The notes beneath the pieces are model-generated. The model worked only from the letters and a program-made list of their open reading frames with translations. It did no database searches and had not been told where the DNA came from. From positions 5,915,263 through 5,979,262 of the forward strand of contig CM073330.1 in the NCBI GenBank assembly GCA_037043015.1: DNA of 64,000 nt. The letters are read 5' to 3'. This stretch comes from Bryum argenteum. Its lineage: Eukaryota > Streptophyta > Bryopsida > Bryales > Bryaceae. How positions within the stretch are numbered: the first letter of the stretch is position 1; each line of letters starts with the position of its first letter. This document shows positions 1 through 10,800 of this stretch, in pieces. Made by a program: the position numbers and the translations under genes.

Positions 1-195
1 AGCAATAGCAAGTGAGTAACTTAGTCTTATTCACATCACTAAGACTTAGGAGAAATATTTTTCTAAGCCAAATTTAGAGTGGGATGTAAGGGCATATTCG
101 TTATATTGAGACTTTTGACGGTGCTCTTTTCTATTATCCAAAGTCCAAACTTGTACATACTTAGATCAATGATGTTTATTTGATGTGCAAAATCA

Positions 196-345
196 TTATG
201 TAGTGTTCACCCTGAGAGGGGTTAGTAGTCCTATATCACTGTTGTTAGGTCATGTGGGCATATCATCAAGGGTAGGTCAAACGGACACTTTATTCACGCC
301 AACCCTTACAGGTCTCGTCTTCTTCTTCTTCTTCTTCTTCTTGCA
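196..345 (+). repeat. Diverged SINE-related fragment ending in a TCT tract
   Basis: The segment resembles the 3' half of the tRNA-derived SINE seen at 30.6 kb and 59.4 kb: the blocks 'gtgttcaccctgagagggg' and 'cggacactttattcacgcc' match its 'gtgtccaccctcgagaggg' and 'acacttcattcacgccgg'. The middle is more diverged, and the end runs into a (TCT)n microsatellite at about 320-341. A second piece of the same diverged type lies at 34766-34858. I read both as an older subfamily; no target-site duplication was found. Confidence 0.6.
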
Positions 346-1084
346 AAACCATTACAAGGATATGTGGCATGGAGAAAAGATATTTTTAGAATATTGCCGC
401 CGAGTACGACTTCACATTTGCTATGAGGAGACCAAATTTCTCAAAGTATTCTTGGATCGAGAATGCCTCATTCTAACCCCTAAAGTCAAAATGAGCCACA
501 AATTTGATCTTTTTGCCTTTGGTCATGCTCCCATTTTTACTAGATTTTCAGACTTTGAGACTAAACCTGTTGTATTGTAGAGATTTCTCAACAAGACCAT
601 TCATGTTTCAAAATTCCTCACAATTTAGGATTTATCCACTCCCAAAGTTTAGGAGTGTAACCAACTGAAGGCATGCTAAAATCTGCACCAAATTGCAACA
701 TTTGCTTATAAATATACTTTCAAAATTTGTTAAAAATCGATAAGATACAAAACTTCAATCAAATATTTGCATTTTTCTTTGTTTTTTGTACATGGAGAAG
801 GAGTACTAAGGCATCATCTCATTAATTTGATTCTATCTCAATTCTAAATTAAATCATTTTTCAAGAGCTTTTATTTGCTCTCAATGACTAGTCTTTGTAT
901 ATGAATTTCAGCATACCTTTTGTCAAAGTTGAAGCTTTTATCTAGGTTTCACATTGTCATTCCATGAGGGAAATAATTGTATGTACATTACTACCAAATA
1001 GAAAAATTCATAAAGCCACAACTCTCAATTGTTCATTAGAATACTTTATTTTTGGCTCCAAACACACTACCTTGTGAGTCTAGA

Positions 1085-2290
1085 ACAAGTGAAAAAAATT
1101 TGCCTTCCAACTTTGAACATCACGATCTCATAAACGGTAAGGAATTTGAATTCAAGATTTGGTACATATGTATGTATACAAGTCAATTATTATATCCTAC
1201 AATCAAATTCCTCAAAATTCATTGAAAATTACACCTCACTTAAAAGAGGGTAGTTTTGAGGCCTTCCAACTTTAGGGCTTAACCCCTAAACGTGTCGAAT
1301 GTCGAAAAACAACTATTCGAATGAAAGGCAAAAATGTTGGAGAGCCATAACTTCTTCATCTAGCCCTTAAGCGCCCACAGTGTCGTTTTTCGACATTCTG
1401 GATGTGAGGCTCCGTCTTTGGTGCACAACCCCGCTTTCATCCCATCGATTTTTCATCCGCCGTTTTTTTTGCCCAACTCATCGGCGGGTTTATTGTACTC
1501 CCTCCTTGGGTAAATAGTAAAAACCTTGATTCTCAATTTGTGAGAGTGGGCGAAAGAGATTTTGCATGAAAGTTTTGGTGGTGTGATCTTCACCCCTTTT
1601 TTGCATGGATCTTGAAATCCATAGCTCCAAATGACATGCAACTTGGTGGTTATACTAATTGCCATGCTTCAAAAAGATCATACGGTTGGATTTTTCATTT
1701 TCATCTTTTATTTGTTTTTACGCAGTTTTGAAAAAATCAGCGTTATTACCAACTATTAGGAGCTTTACCCCCCCTTGGGCGTTTAGGGGCTAGACTTCGT
1801 TTTGGACAAAATCACTTGAATTGGGTAACTATTAAATAAAGTCTTGTTTGTGTGGTAAAAATTATAGCCCCATGTATTCTCAAAATTTGCCCAAGATTAT
1901 TGAAATCGCAGAAACTTCAAAACTTCACCCATATAGGTTGTATGAGGGTACAAATTGCATAGACATGTTCTTAACTCACCTGGGAACAAGAATGTAAAGA
2001 GCCTCATTTTAAAGCTTCTACCATAAATGGTTCTTTCCCCTCAAAAACTAGAACTTTACCCCTTTTACAATAAGGAAAAACAGCTTCCCCTCCAACTTTG
2101 AACATTATGATCTCACAAATGTTAAGAATTTTGAATTTAAGATGTGATATACATATACGCATACAAGTTATGTACTAGATCCTACACTTACATACCTGAA
2201 AATACATCAAAATTTGAAAATTTCACCTTACATCAAAATAGGGTACTTTTGGCTGTTTTGGGGCTAATTGACTTTAGGGGTTAAGAAGTG
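1085..2290. repeat. Two neighbouring copies of a dispersed AT-rich repeat
   Basis: A block starting 'ccttccaactttgaacat' with 'gatctcaca/taaa' occurs at about 1102 and again at about 2090. In both copies it is followed by 'atatgtatgtatacaagt'-like text, a 'gatcctac' core, and a run ending near 'ctttagggcttaa' (1269) or 'ctttaggggttaa' (2273). Related blocks occur near 18.9 kb (inverted), 41.8 kb and 62.4-63.7 kb. There is no long ORF. The sequence between the copies (1300-2060) carries another repeat piece, shared with 17.45 kb and 30.35 kb ('gttttggacaaaatcactt'). Confidence 0.65.
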
Positions 2291-2698
2291 ATAAACATTT
2301 CTTTGAGGAATTGGTTTCGGAGGAGGTGTAAAAATTTGGTTCTCCGAAGGAAGGCGGTTTGTGGTTGTCTGTACAATCAGTGCGAGCGGGAGTTTTGAAT
2401 TCTTGAAAGGAATTTCCAGTGGCCTGCCTGGCGTTCGTCTTCTTCGAAAGTGCAGGGAGATGCTGTTTGTAGAATGGTGTAGGGCCACTTGGATCAGGAA
2501 TCCGGCCGCACTTGGACCTCAAGATTCTACCGATTGACTAACCTTTGTGTGGCAAGCTCCCCCACAGTCGGTCTGTACTCTGTACAGACAATCTCTCAAG
2601 CCCCGGCCAGTATAAGAAACGAGGTAGAACCGGCTGCAATCATCATAGTACGAGTTTTGCAAACAAGATAGATAGTCTCAATGTTGGAATGGGATTAA

Positions 2699-3475
2699 AT
2701 GGGTAGCTTGGGGGCTCAGCAGCAGCAGCAGCAGGGCAGCGATTCAGTAGCGAGCGGCAGTCATGCGATCACTATCCAGCCAGCGAGCGGCAATCATCGC
2801 CGCATGCCCATGAATGAGATCGAGGCGGTCGGATTGGAGCAGATCGAGAGTGTGCCGCACCTGAAGCTCATATTGGCAGACTGGACGGTGAAGTACAAGG
2901 AGTCTCAGAGCCGGATCGACCGCAAGGAGTCACTAAGCGTGAACGTGAAGAACGAGATTTACCACCTGGTCGGCTTCTTCAGCGTGTTCCAAGGCGTGGT
3001 GCTCACCACCGTTTCGCAAGCCAGCGCTCTCACCTGCCACAACTGGTGGGCACCATTCGCCTTGTCGCTCCTCTGCACCCTCGCTACTCTGTTCGGCATC
3101 TGTCACAAGTTCTACAACTTCTTTGAGTGGAAAGAACAGGCCGCAAAGGAGACTAAGAACGCCAAGGTATGGTAGAATCCGGCCTCCACTCCTGACAGTT
3201 TTCAAGCACCCGTGGACTGAACAGTGGATATGCAGGTCTTGAAGAATCAAATTCGGACTTTGAAGAAGCGTGGGACAAGTTTCGACTTCGCAAGGGATGC
3301 TCCCGACCAAGACGATCAGAAGGAGAGCGAGAAGCGAAACAAGCCGATAACCCGTTTGCAGTATCTGATATCTATCCGCTACCAACTCTTCGCTCTGTGT
3401 GTGATTCTCTCCATGCTTGGGTTCTCCGCCATCATCCTCCTTTCATGTCACCGAATTCTGTGTGATCGCAATTGA
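2699..3475 (+). CDS. Two-exon membrane protein of unknown function
   Basis: Exon 1 is 2699-3166 and exon 2 is 3236-3475. The 69-bp GT-AG intron (3167-3235) is phase 0, giving 235 residues. The N-terminus has a short glutamine run (residues 7-12) encoded by CAG repeats. Residues 40-85 are charged and probably helical. Two membrane segments follow at about 88-111 and 117-140, then a charged loop containing a possible short coiled coil (145-195), and a third membrane segment at about 205-229. I recall similar proteins as multi-copy families in mosses and lycophytes, but no function is known to me. The next gene starts only 29 bp after this stop, so the two could be co-transcribed or wrongly separated. 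The ATG is the first in frame and lies just after an in-frame TAA. Confidence 0.75.
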
Positions 3476-3504
3476 TTCCCCTGCCTCGTGTATCCTTGGC
3501 TCAA

Positions 3505-4210
3505 ATGTTAGAATTTTTCAATATGAGGGTTACAACGATACTAGAAAATGATTCTGATTACCCGATCGAGGTGAGAACCGAAAGCTCCTCGGGAGTTCAC
3601 TCGTTTATAAAGACGATTAGTCCTGGGGAAACGGTTGAGGTACGCGTAAGGCCCGGTGACACCTACTTGACACACTGGGTGATGGTCGGGAATGCTCAAG
3701 TTCAGCAGTTCAGCAGCGACGATGTAGTGGACAACAAGAGAATCAAGTTCACCATGGATAACGGCTCGTACTCGATTGAGAAAATTTCTAGGCACGGCGT
3801 TACGAGGCCGGCCACAACGTGAGTCTTGCATTGAAACAACAGCTCTCCTGTTTTCCTGCTTTCCTATTTAGAATGAGAGATTCTGATGGGAATGGTGTGG
3901 TGGTTGTTATGAGTTCAGGGCAAGAAATGAGGGATCGCAATCTGACGGTGCAGGAAGCGATGTAGGCAGCCCTCCGACGGTTTTAAGAAGGTGGTGGTCT
4001 GCACTAGTGTCTTCCTTTAGCAGACGTTCTCCGGAAGCCAATCCGATCACATCCGTCCACTCCGAACCTGCCCACAGACTGAGTAGCGAATTGGATACCG
4101 TTGTGAGATCCGTCCACTCCGAACCTGCCCACAGACTGAGTAGCGAATTGGATACCGTTGTGAGAACCGTCCACTCCGACCCTAATATTACCGTACCTCC
4201 GGAGACTTAG
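3505..4210 (+). CDS. Two-exon protein with small beta-rich domain and 19-residue tandem repeat
   Basis: Exon 1 is 3505-3818 and exon 2 is 3919-4210, with a 100-bp GT-AG intron in phase 2, giving 201 residues. Residues 8-95 look like a small beta-strand domain (runs such as TILENDSDYPIEVRTE and GETVEVRVRPGDTYLTHW). Exon 2 starts with a Gly/Ser-rich linker, a basic and tryptophan-rich patch, and then two perfect 19-residue repeats plus part of a third. I cannot name the family. The ATG at 3505 was chosen as the first ATG in frame; a second at 3523 is possible. The splice is supported because it joins the domain in frame to the repeat-bearing ORF. Confidence 0.65.
4052..4183 (+). repeat. 57-bp coding tandem repeat (two full copies plus part of a third)
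   Basis: Copies lie at 4052-4108 and 4109-4165 and look identical; a diverged partial third copy starts at 4166. The unit is 19 codons long and keeps the reading frame of the gene that contains it. Near-identity suggests a recent duplication or homogenisation. Confidence 0.9.
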
Positions 4211-5395
4211 GTCACTCGCGTTTTGTTGACGTGAGCGAGAGTCTACTTCGAAAAGGTGGGACGAGGAGGCACCGACAGACTCTCGATCTAAGGTGCTCCA
4301 AGGACCTGTTTCTCCCCCAAGAACCTGTTTCTCTCCTTTCTTTTTCTTTATCTTGGTATGAGTGGTTTCAAATGAGGCTGGGCATTATCACGGCCAAGTG
4401 ACATTTGGTTGTAAGTTAGGGTTAGGGGTAGGGTACGTACGCACATGGATATATCAATGGTGTTAATGTTAAGGTGCAACAATGGATCTAGGCATAGGTA
4501 TGGACCACATTCATTGTTGGCACTTTTGTTACCACACCACATATCACGTTGTGTAAACATACTCTTATTTTAATAAGGGATTGTTTATTCATAGGAAGTG
4601 GGCAAGGTGGAACCCTAGCACCCTACCTAGGATTCCTACAGCGATCCAAAGACTACAGCGGCTTAGATGAGTGATCCAAAGAGTTCCTAGAACGGCTTAG
4701 ATGAGTGATTCAAAGAGCGGCTTTGATGAGTATATTTTGCTCAAGCATGCATGTAACTTCAATCTCAAAATGAGACCCTGATGTAGAGATTGCTCAAGTT
4801 AATTTGCTTCTAATCCAACATTGGTCATTTTCCATATCACAGTATTTGTTCAAGCCATTTTGTTGGATCGAAACAACCTTTCAGGTCCCATATACTTATC
4901 GTTTGATCTGGAATTGGTGAGAAGGGTGTGCGTTGAATAATCCATACCCACCCACGAAATAAAACGTGCATTTGAATCTTCCTTTCCTAAAATCTATCGT
5001 CAATTCTTCGAACTTTCATACTATCCGAATGTAAGGACCATTTTGAGTTCATGCTTTAGACAAGATTGTCAATTCATTGTCCGAAGATGATGTAGGCAGT
5101 GGACAAACAAAAGAGAAATGAATAGATTCAGATGAACCTTCTCAATGGGTAGCATTCATTCATCCAGTAGCTTATCCTGCTCGACACGAGTACCGCCCGC
5201 TGTCACGAATGCAGCCTCCCGAATCAGCAATTCCAATTCATGAAGTGGCAATCGTTGCCACATTTTCAAATTTGGATGGACACTTCTTCGATTCAGCAAT
5301 TTCTTGCAGGGTCCAAGGTACAAGTTATCGTGAAGGAATTGCACTAGAATGTTATCAGCAACCTCGTAGGGAACGTGGCGTTGACGACGCCTACA
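4211..5395. other. Intergenic region, no gene seen
   Basis: This holds the 3' side of the preceding gene and the probable 5' region of the plastid-type gene. Short direct repeats occur at 4650-4725 ('cggcttagatgagtgat' and variants). No convincing ORF, RNA gene or transposon end was found. Confidence 0.6.
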
Positions 5396-6412
5396 ATGGC
5401 TATGGTGGCAACAGCAGCAGCAGCAGCAGGAACTCCTTGTCTTCCAGCTCGCACTCTCACGCCAAAGAAATCAGCATTGCGGTTTGGGAACACCTCTCAA
5501 GTTCCGGTGCTTGATAATTCGCAAGCTCTGAGCCGGGCGTTGTTTTTGCGCGAGATTCCTTCAGCAATGCAATGGAGAGGGCCACGAGCTGTCAAATCCG
5601 AAACAGTTTCGGGAGAGGTTAGCAGCGCAGTCGGAGGCGGCAACAGGAACGGCGATGGCGGGGATGGTGGCAACGGCGGCAACGGAGGAGGCGGGGAAGC
5701 ACTCGGATGGATATCGAGCGCACTTGTGTTCGCATTCTACGGCGCGCTCATCTACTACGCCGCAGCCATAGCGCCCGCACAGACGCCTTACCGCGACCAG
5801 TACTTCATCGAGAAGCTGGTGGGGTTACGTTCCGACGACGGCTTCGTGATCAACACCATTCTCTGGTGCGAGTTTTTCATCATGGGATTGTGGCCAGTGG
5901 TGTATTCTGCACTCTTGCTCCCGTCGGCTCGAAACAAGAAAAGCGGACCACCGGCATGGCCGTTTCTGACCCTTTCCTTCGGAGTTGGAGCTTTTGCGCT
6001 TCTGCCTTACTTCGGGCTCTGGCAACCCCCGCCTCCGAAGGTTACCAAGGCCGAGCTCAGCAAGTTTCCGCTGAATCTGCTAGAGAATAAGCTGGTCGCG
6101 GTCGGAGCGCTTCTTTCCGGATTGGGATTGCTCGTCACTGCTGGATTGGCCGGCGAAGCGCAGTGGACTGAGATGTATCAGTATGTGCGGGAAAGCAGGT
6201 TTATCAACGTGATGAGCGTGGATTTCTTGACGTTGAGTACTCTGGCGCCATTCTGGGTGTACAATGACATGTCTACGAGGAGATGGCTCGATAAAGGCTC
6301 GTGGCTGTTGCCCCTCTCGCTCGTGCCGTACCTTGGTCCTGCTCTGTATCTCGTTCTTCGACCTCCTCTGCCTCTGTCCATGGTTGCCGATGATGACACT
6401 GCGGAGACTTAG
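5396..6412 (+). CDS. Probable chloroplast multi-pass membrane protein of unknown function
   Basis: This is a single-exon gene of 338 residues. The start is set at ATG 5396 because the longer ORF begins with GTG. The first ~70 residues are rich in Ala, Ser, Thr, Arg and Lys with few acidic residues, as in a plastid transit peptide. A Gly/Asn-rich linker follows (about 78-100). About six hydrophobic segments then lie near residues 104-127, 151-176, 188-209, 232-252, 270-290 and 302-322. The tail, with FWVYNDMSTRRW followed by a final membrane span and a prolines-and-leucines end, resembles uncharacterised plant and cyanobacterial membrane proteins (possibly the DUF2834 type, from memory). Location in the plastid envelope or thylakoid is inferred. 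The coding sequence is clearly GC-richer than its flanks. Confidence 0.75.
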   Translation: MAMVATAAAAAGTPCLPARTLTPKKSALRFGNTSQVPVLDNSQALSRALFLREIPSAMQWRGPRAVKSETVSGEVSSAVGGGNRNGDGGDGGNGGNGGGGEALGWISSALVFAFYGALIYYAAAIAPAQTPYRDQYFIEKLVGLRSDDGFVINTILWCEFFIMGLWPVVYSALLLPSARNKKSGPPAWPFLTLSFGVGAFALLPYFGLWQPPPPKVTKAELSKFPLNLLENKLVAVGALLSGLGLLVTAGLAGEAQWTEMYQYVRESRFINVMSVDFLTLSTLAPFWVYNDMSTRRWLDKGSWLLPLSLVPYLGPALYLVLRPPLPLSMVADDDTAET

Positions 6413-7805
6413 TCTGTTCTAGAGCTTCCAATTCATATTTTTGGAGACGGGCTTGTAACATAACAACATGAGAAAACGCGTGCGGTGTACAGGATTCTGA
6501 TATCAATATGAAGCAATCCCTGAATTGGCTGAAGGATTCGATCTTATTCATGTTACCATGTTTGCTTCTGAGGGAATGGCATGAGTTGATGGACAAATCC
6601 TTTTGCTGTGCTACAGCTCACCTACTTTGTGATAGAATTGCAATGCAGTGCATGCTTCGTACAGTATGCAAAACCTTCCTCATTCTCGTATCATGCCACA
6701 TGCCTGTTTTTGTATGTTACTTTTATACTCTAATGTTGCAGCACCTTCAGCTTTACATAGGGAGTCCTTGTTGTCGGCTGTGTGCATGCCACATGTTGAG
6801 GAAATGAGTGCCCTTGGATAATGTTGTTGACTGGCCTAAATCATCGAGGAGAATTGTTTTTCGACGTTCAAGTTTTAGCTTCGCAAAATCGCTTCAAGAA
6901 CTGCAGTACATAGCACATGCATTCGTCAGTTCCAATTAGAAACTAGAACGAGCCGGTATATCAAAGGATGTGACTACTCAATGTAGCACCGAAAAGGAGG
7001 CTTTCAAATTTAATTCGGTTGAAATGCAAAGAAGCAAGGCAGTGGTAGTGGATGGAAACCACGACGACCTAAAACCCTAAACCCCAGAAGCCAGTCGTCA
7101 GACTCTAATGTAGTCCCCACCTAATAAACACTTACGCTTGACCATCTTTGAAGCAAACAAACCGACACCTCAGAAATTGCATAAGAGTCAGACGAATGCA
7201 TTTAAAGCATTTACAAGCTCGATACTCTGTGTCAACCCAAGCAGCATTCGAGGAAAAACTCAGAACTGCAAGCATGGCTCTGCATACTATGAGGTATTAC
7301 AGAAGGTCGATCGAAAAACCGGCGAGAAGGAGAATCTGTAAGAGCCATAAACCCTTAACATGAAGCAACGAAGTGAATGCAGAGAATCAAGGGACGAGTG
7401 ATCACGCATACTGCGAGTCAGCAGAACTCGAGACGTGCAGGGCAACTATTGTAGCACGACAAAGATTCCGATTCTTGGAATAAAGCAATTACTAAGGCTC
7501 CTCATTACCGGAGCTTTGGCTTTCAAAGGACGTGACAATGGAATATTCTGTCACGTCTTCGTCTCCTGCAGGTGAGTGACTCTGACCATCGACTGACTTG
7601 TCCGGAGAATAATCCCATAGGGCCTGCAGTCTGCAGTCATTTTGGTTGCAGGGCCAGCACCTGATTTATCCAATGAATGTCGTTGAATAGTCAAGGTCGT
7701 CAAATTTCAAGGGCTTTTCGTCTTTGCTTGACTATCCCGAAAAGGGGTTGTTCTGAGCTTGTTGCTTATTTCCTTTCAGTGTTGTTGTTGTAACTCTCTC
7801 TGGCG
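6413..7805. other. Intergenic region upstream of the ALF4-like gene
   Basis: The first part is probably 3' UTR of the membrane-protein gene. No ORF here looks real. A telo-box-like element lies at 7071-7085. The last 150 bp, rich in pyrimidines, should be the 5' UTR of the ALF4-like gene. Confidence 0.5.
7071..7085 (+). promoter_or_regulatory. Telo-box-like motif
   Basis: The sequence AAAACCCTAAACCCC contains the plant telo-box core AAACCCTAA. Such boxes are common in plant promoters of growth-related genes. It lies about 730 bp upstream of the ALF4-like start codon, so a role is possible but unproven; a chance match or telomere-repeat remnant cannot be excluded. Confidence 0.35.
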
Positions 7806-10800
7806 ATGGCGGCAATGGCGGAGCGATTGTGTCAGGCTGCCGATCGCTGCTGTCAGGTAAACTTGTAGACATTTTCTTGTTTCTTGTTCTTTACTGTATT
7901 TTGATCTGTACCAATGCTGGGTTGGAGTTTTCAGAGTGAGGAGGGGTTTGAGGCAATGGAAGCGTCCAGTAAGGCATTTCTGGATCTGCTCGAAAGTCCA
8001 CTGCATGATCAGGAGCTCAAAGACGGCTCGTTGGAGGATTGGTTGGCCGAATGCGAGCAAACACTGCAGCAAGCTGGGGAGTTACTGGATCCCTCGGCTT
8101 CTGCTTCAGGCCTCGTAAGTGATCCACTCATTTGCGAGCTTCAGAAGCTTTTTAATGATGTTTCTCTCAAGCTTGCCACTAGTAAAGGATCAGATTCTTA
8201 ATGCGGCCATGGCTTGCAGGCTCTATGTGAGAGAATAGGGTTGGACATTCCTAAAGTGGTGGTGAAGTTCGTGACCCTTTCGAAAGCGTGTCAAGACCAT
8301 TGTCTTAGCATCATCGAGGTGTTGGCGGAGAATTGCAACCCTCTTGAAATGTTCACCGCTTTCATGGAGGTATCGCAAAAGTGGACAATGAAGCATATTG
8401 CATTGCTTATAAAATTTGGAGTTGGCTACATGTGGTTCCACTCATCTCTTTCCTTTTGTGATAATTAGGGTTGGGAATCGAGATCTTGTTGTTGTGAGAT
8501 TTCCTCATGGGTGATTGTTAGTGAGCGATGCAGGCCTTGAGTATGTACACAGCACCTCGGACTTTGATATGTTGTATTCCTCTTGTACAGGGGCTTTCTA
8601 TGAGTAAGTCCCGATCTCCCATCCGAGATTGATTGAAAAGGTGCATTAAGATCGCTCCATGGAATGATGCTAGAAACATGAATAGCTAAACAATAAGCTC
8701 AACAGTGGCTTATATGCTTACAATGTACTCTTCGAGATTAGAGGCTTTGTAAATACATTCGAAAGAAGAGTGTTACGCGTTTGTGATCGATGCGTAATCA
8801 AAGGCACTTAAGGCTAAACTCTGGAAATTGCATCCGACATCAGGAACATAATAAGTTGAAGAGTGGCTACCGACATACTTGGAGTTGTTTCTGCAGCTTT
8901 TTCACGACTTCAGAGGAGGCATGTTAGGTTTCTTCAGGAGGCCGCGGCAGGGCTTCTGCCGTTGATTCGTTTGATCCAAGAAGTCGAAGGAGATGAGGAC
9001 AAAGAGGAGGAAGAAGACGCAACGACTTCAACGGGAATAGGAGGGGAGAATTTGGTACCTCCGGAACTAGTTCATGCCGCAATACTGGAGAACGTTGTGC
9101 AGTTTGCCCAGGTTGTGAGAGATCTCTTCGATACTGTGGAAGTAAGTTCCTCATTGCACATTCCTGTAGCTTCTCACCATTAAAATAGACTGGAGAAACA
9201 TTTGCGTTCTACTAGACTTAAAGAAGGATATTACATGTGACGATCAAGGCAGAATGTTCTCCTTGAAATGCTTCAGGAACTGCATCAGACCAATTATTTG
9301 GTTAATTTGCGCCCTCTGTCAACGTTGCTTATTGTTAGAGTATGGGGGATGGATGGGCAGGTTCCAGAACAGTTGGAGACTTTGCAGCGAAAACTCGGAT
9401 TGTTCGCACTTCACATACTGGTGGGTACTCGAATATATATCTCAAAAGCTACACTGAAACCTTATTCATTGATTTGACCTGCTACATCCTTTTTTGGATT
9501 GAATCATGCGCTTCGGTGACTGCAGGGCATCACTGTGGAAAAGATTGCTGTGTCAGATTCGGAGGTTCCAGCTCCTGCGATGGAGCTTGTTGCGCTGCTA
9601 CCGCACTGCGGCCTTTCTATACCTTGGTTGCTCACAAAGAGCCAGATTGACATTTATGGTAAGCACCTTCCCCTCTGTAACAGTGGTGAGTATATCTGGT
9701 CCCTAAGGACAGATTGATCGAAGCAGAATTCAGCACAATATGCAATACCTGGTGAAGATGTGATAGTTTCTGCCTTTCGGTAAGAAGTACAGGAATCATC
9801 AGGTTAGCATCTCTGCTGAGATTGTGGTCTGTGACAGCATGTACAGAGAAGGACATTTATGACGACCAGAGTAAAATAGAGGCCACGAAGGGAGCCGCGC
9901 TTGCAGGTTAATCTTTACCCTTCATGCTTGTAGGTGATGATATTCGACTATCAACTACAGTTTTTATATGCTTCGATTAGGAGCTCGCATTTTAAGCAAC
10001 GAAAGTGATAGAAATGACCACTATTCACTTGGGCTGAAGCTGATCCAGGTGCTTACCTTGGTGTGTCAGAACAGCCTACTGGGCCCTATCCAATAACCAA
10101 GGAGCAGAAGCTGCGAGCTGTGTCGAGAGAGAGCTGCAAACTAGTGGTAGGAAAGGAGTGGTAGCCGCTCTGTCCGCTGCATCGTTACTGCTAACGGGAA
10201 GTTCATCAAGGCCTTTATCATCAGTGCCTGCCTTCGGATTGACGCTTTTCGAAACCATTCTCAAGTCGGCGTCGTCCGTGGAGTTTTCAGATGATGACGA
10301 ATACGAGGACGACTGTATAGCTCTTAGCTTACAGATTCTTCCTACTCTTCAGGTCCACTCTCTTATCCCATATCATAGCAATCAGTGGACTGCCCTATTG
10401 CTTGCATGATAGGCTCGCATATGAGATTTTCTAATCCCTCAGAATGGATTTGCAGAGAGTTCAGAATGTGGTTGTGTATGCACCCAGCTTAGAGTCGAGG
10501 CGCCAAGGTTATGCCGCCCTAAGAAAAGTGAGCCTTCGAAGCTAGTCTATGCCATTTTTCTCCACTCGAAGGATGTATGTGAGCAATCGCTTATCTGACG
10601 TTCCGGTAAAATCAGATACCATCATAAGAGAACATCTTAAATCATGGGTAGTTCTGCTGATGTACCTTGTAACCTATGATTCATGGCCAGTTAAAAAGTC
10701 TGGTTGTGTATGACTGGGAGACATAGTGACAATGAGGAGTTCTCCCCATGAAATTATGGAGATCATTCTTATAATAGCACATAATAAGATACTACGAAGT

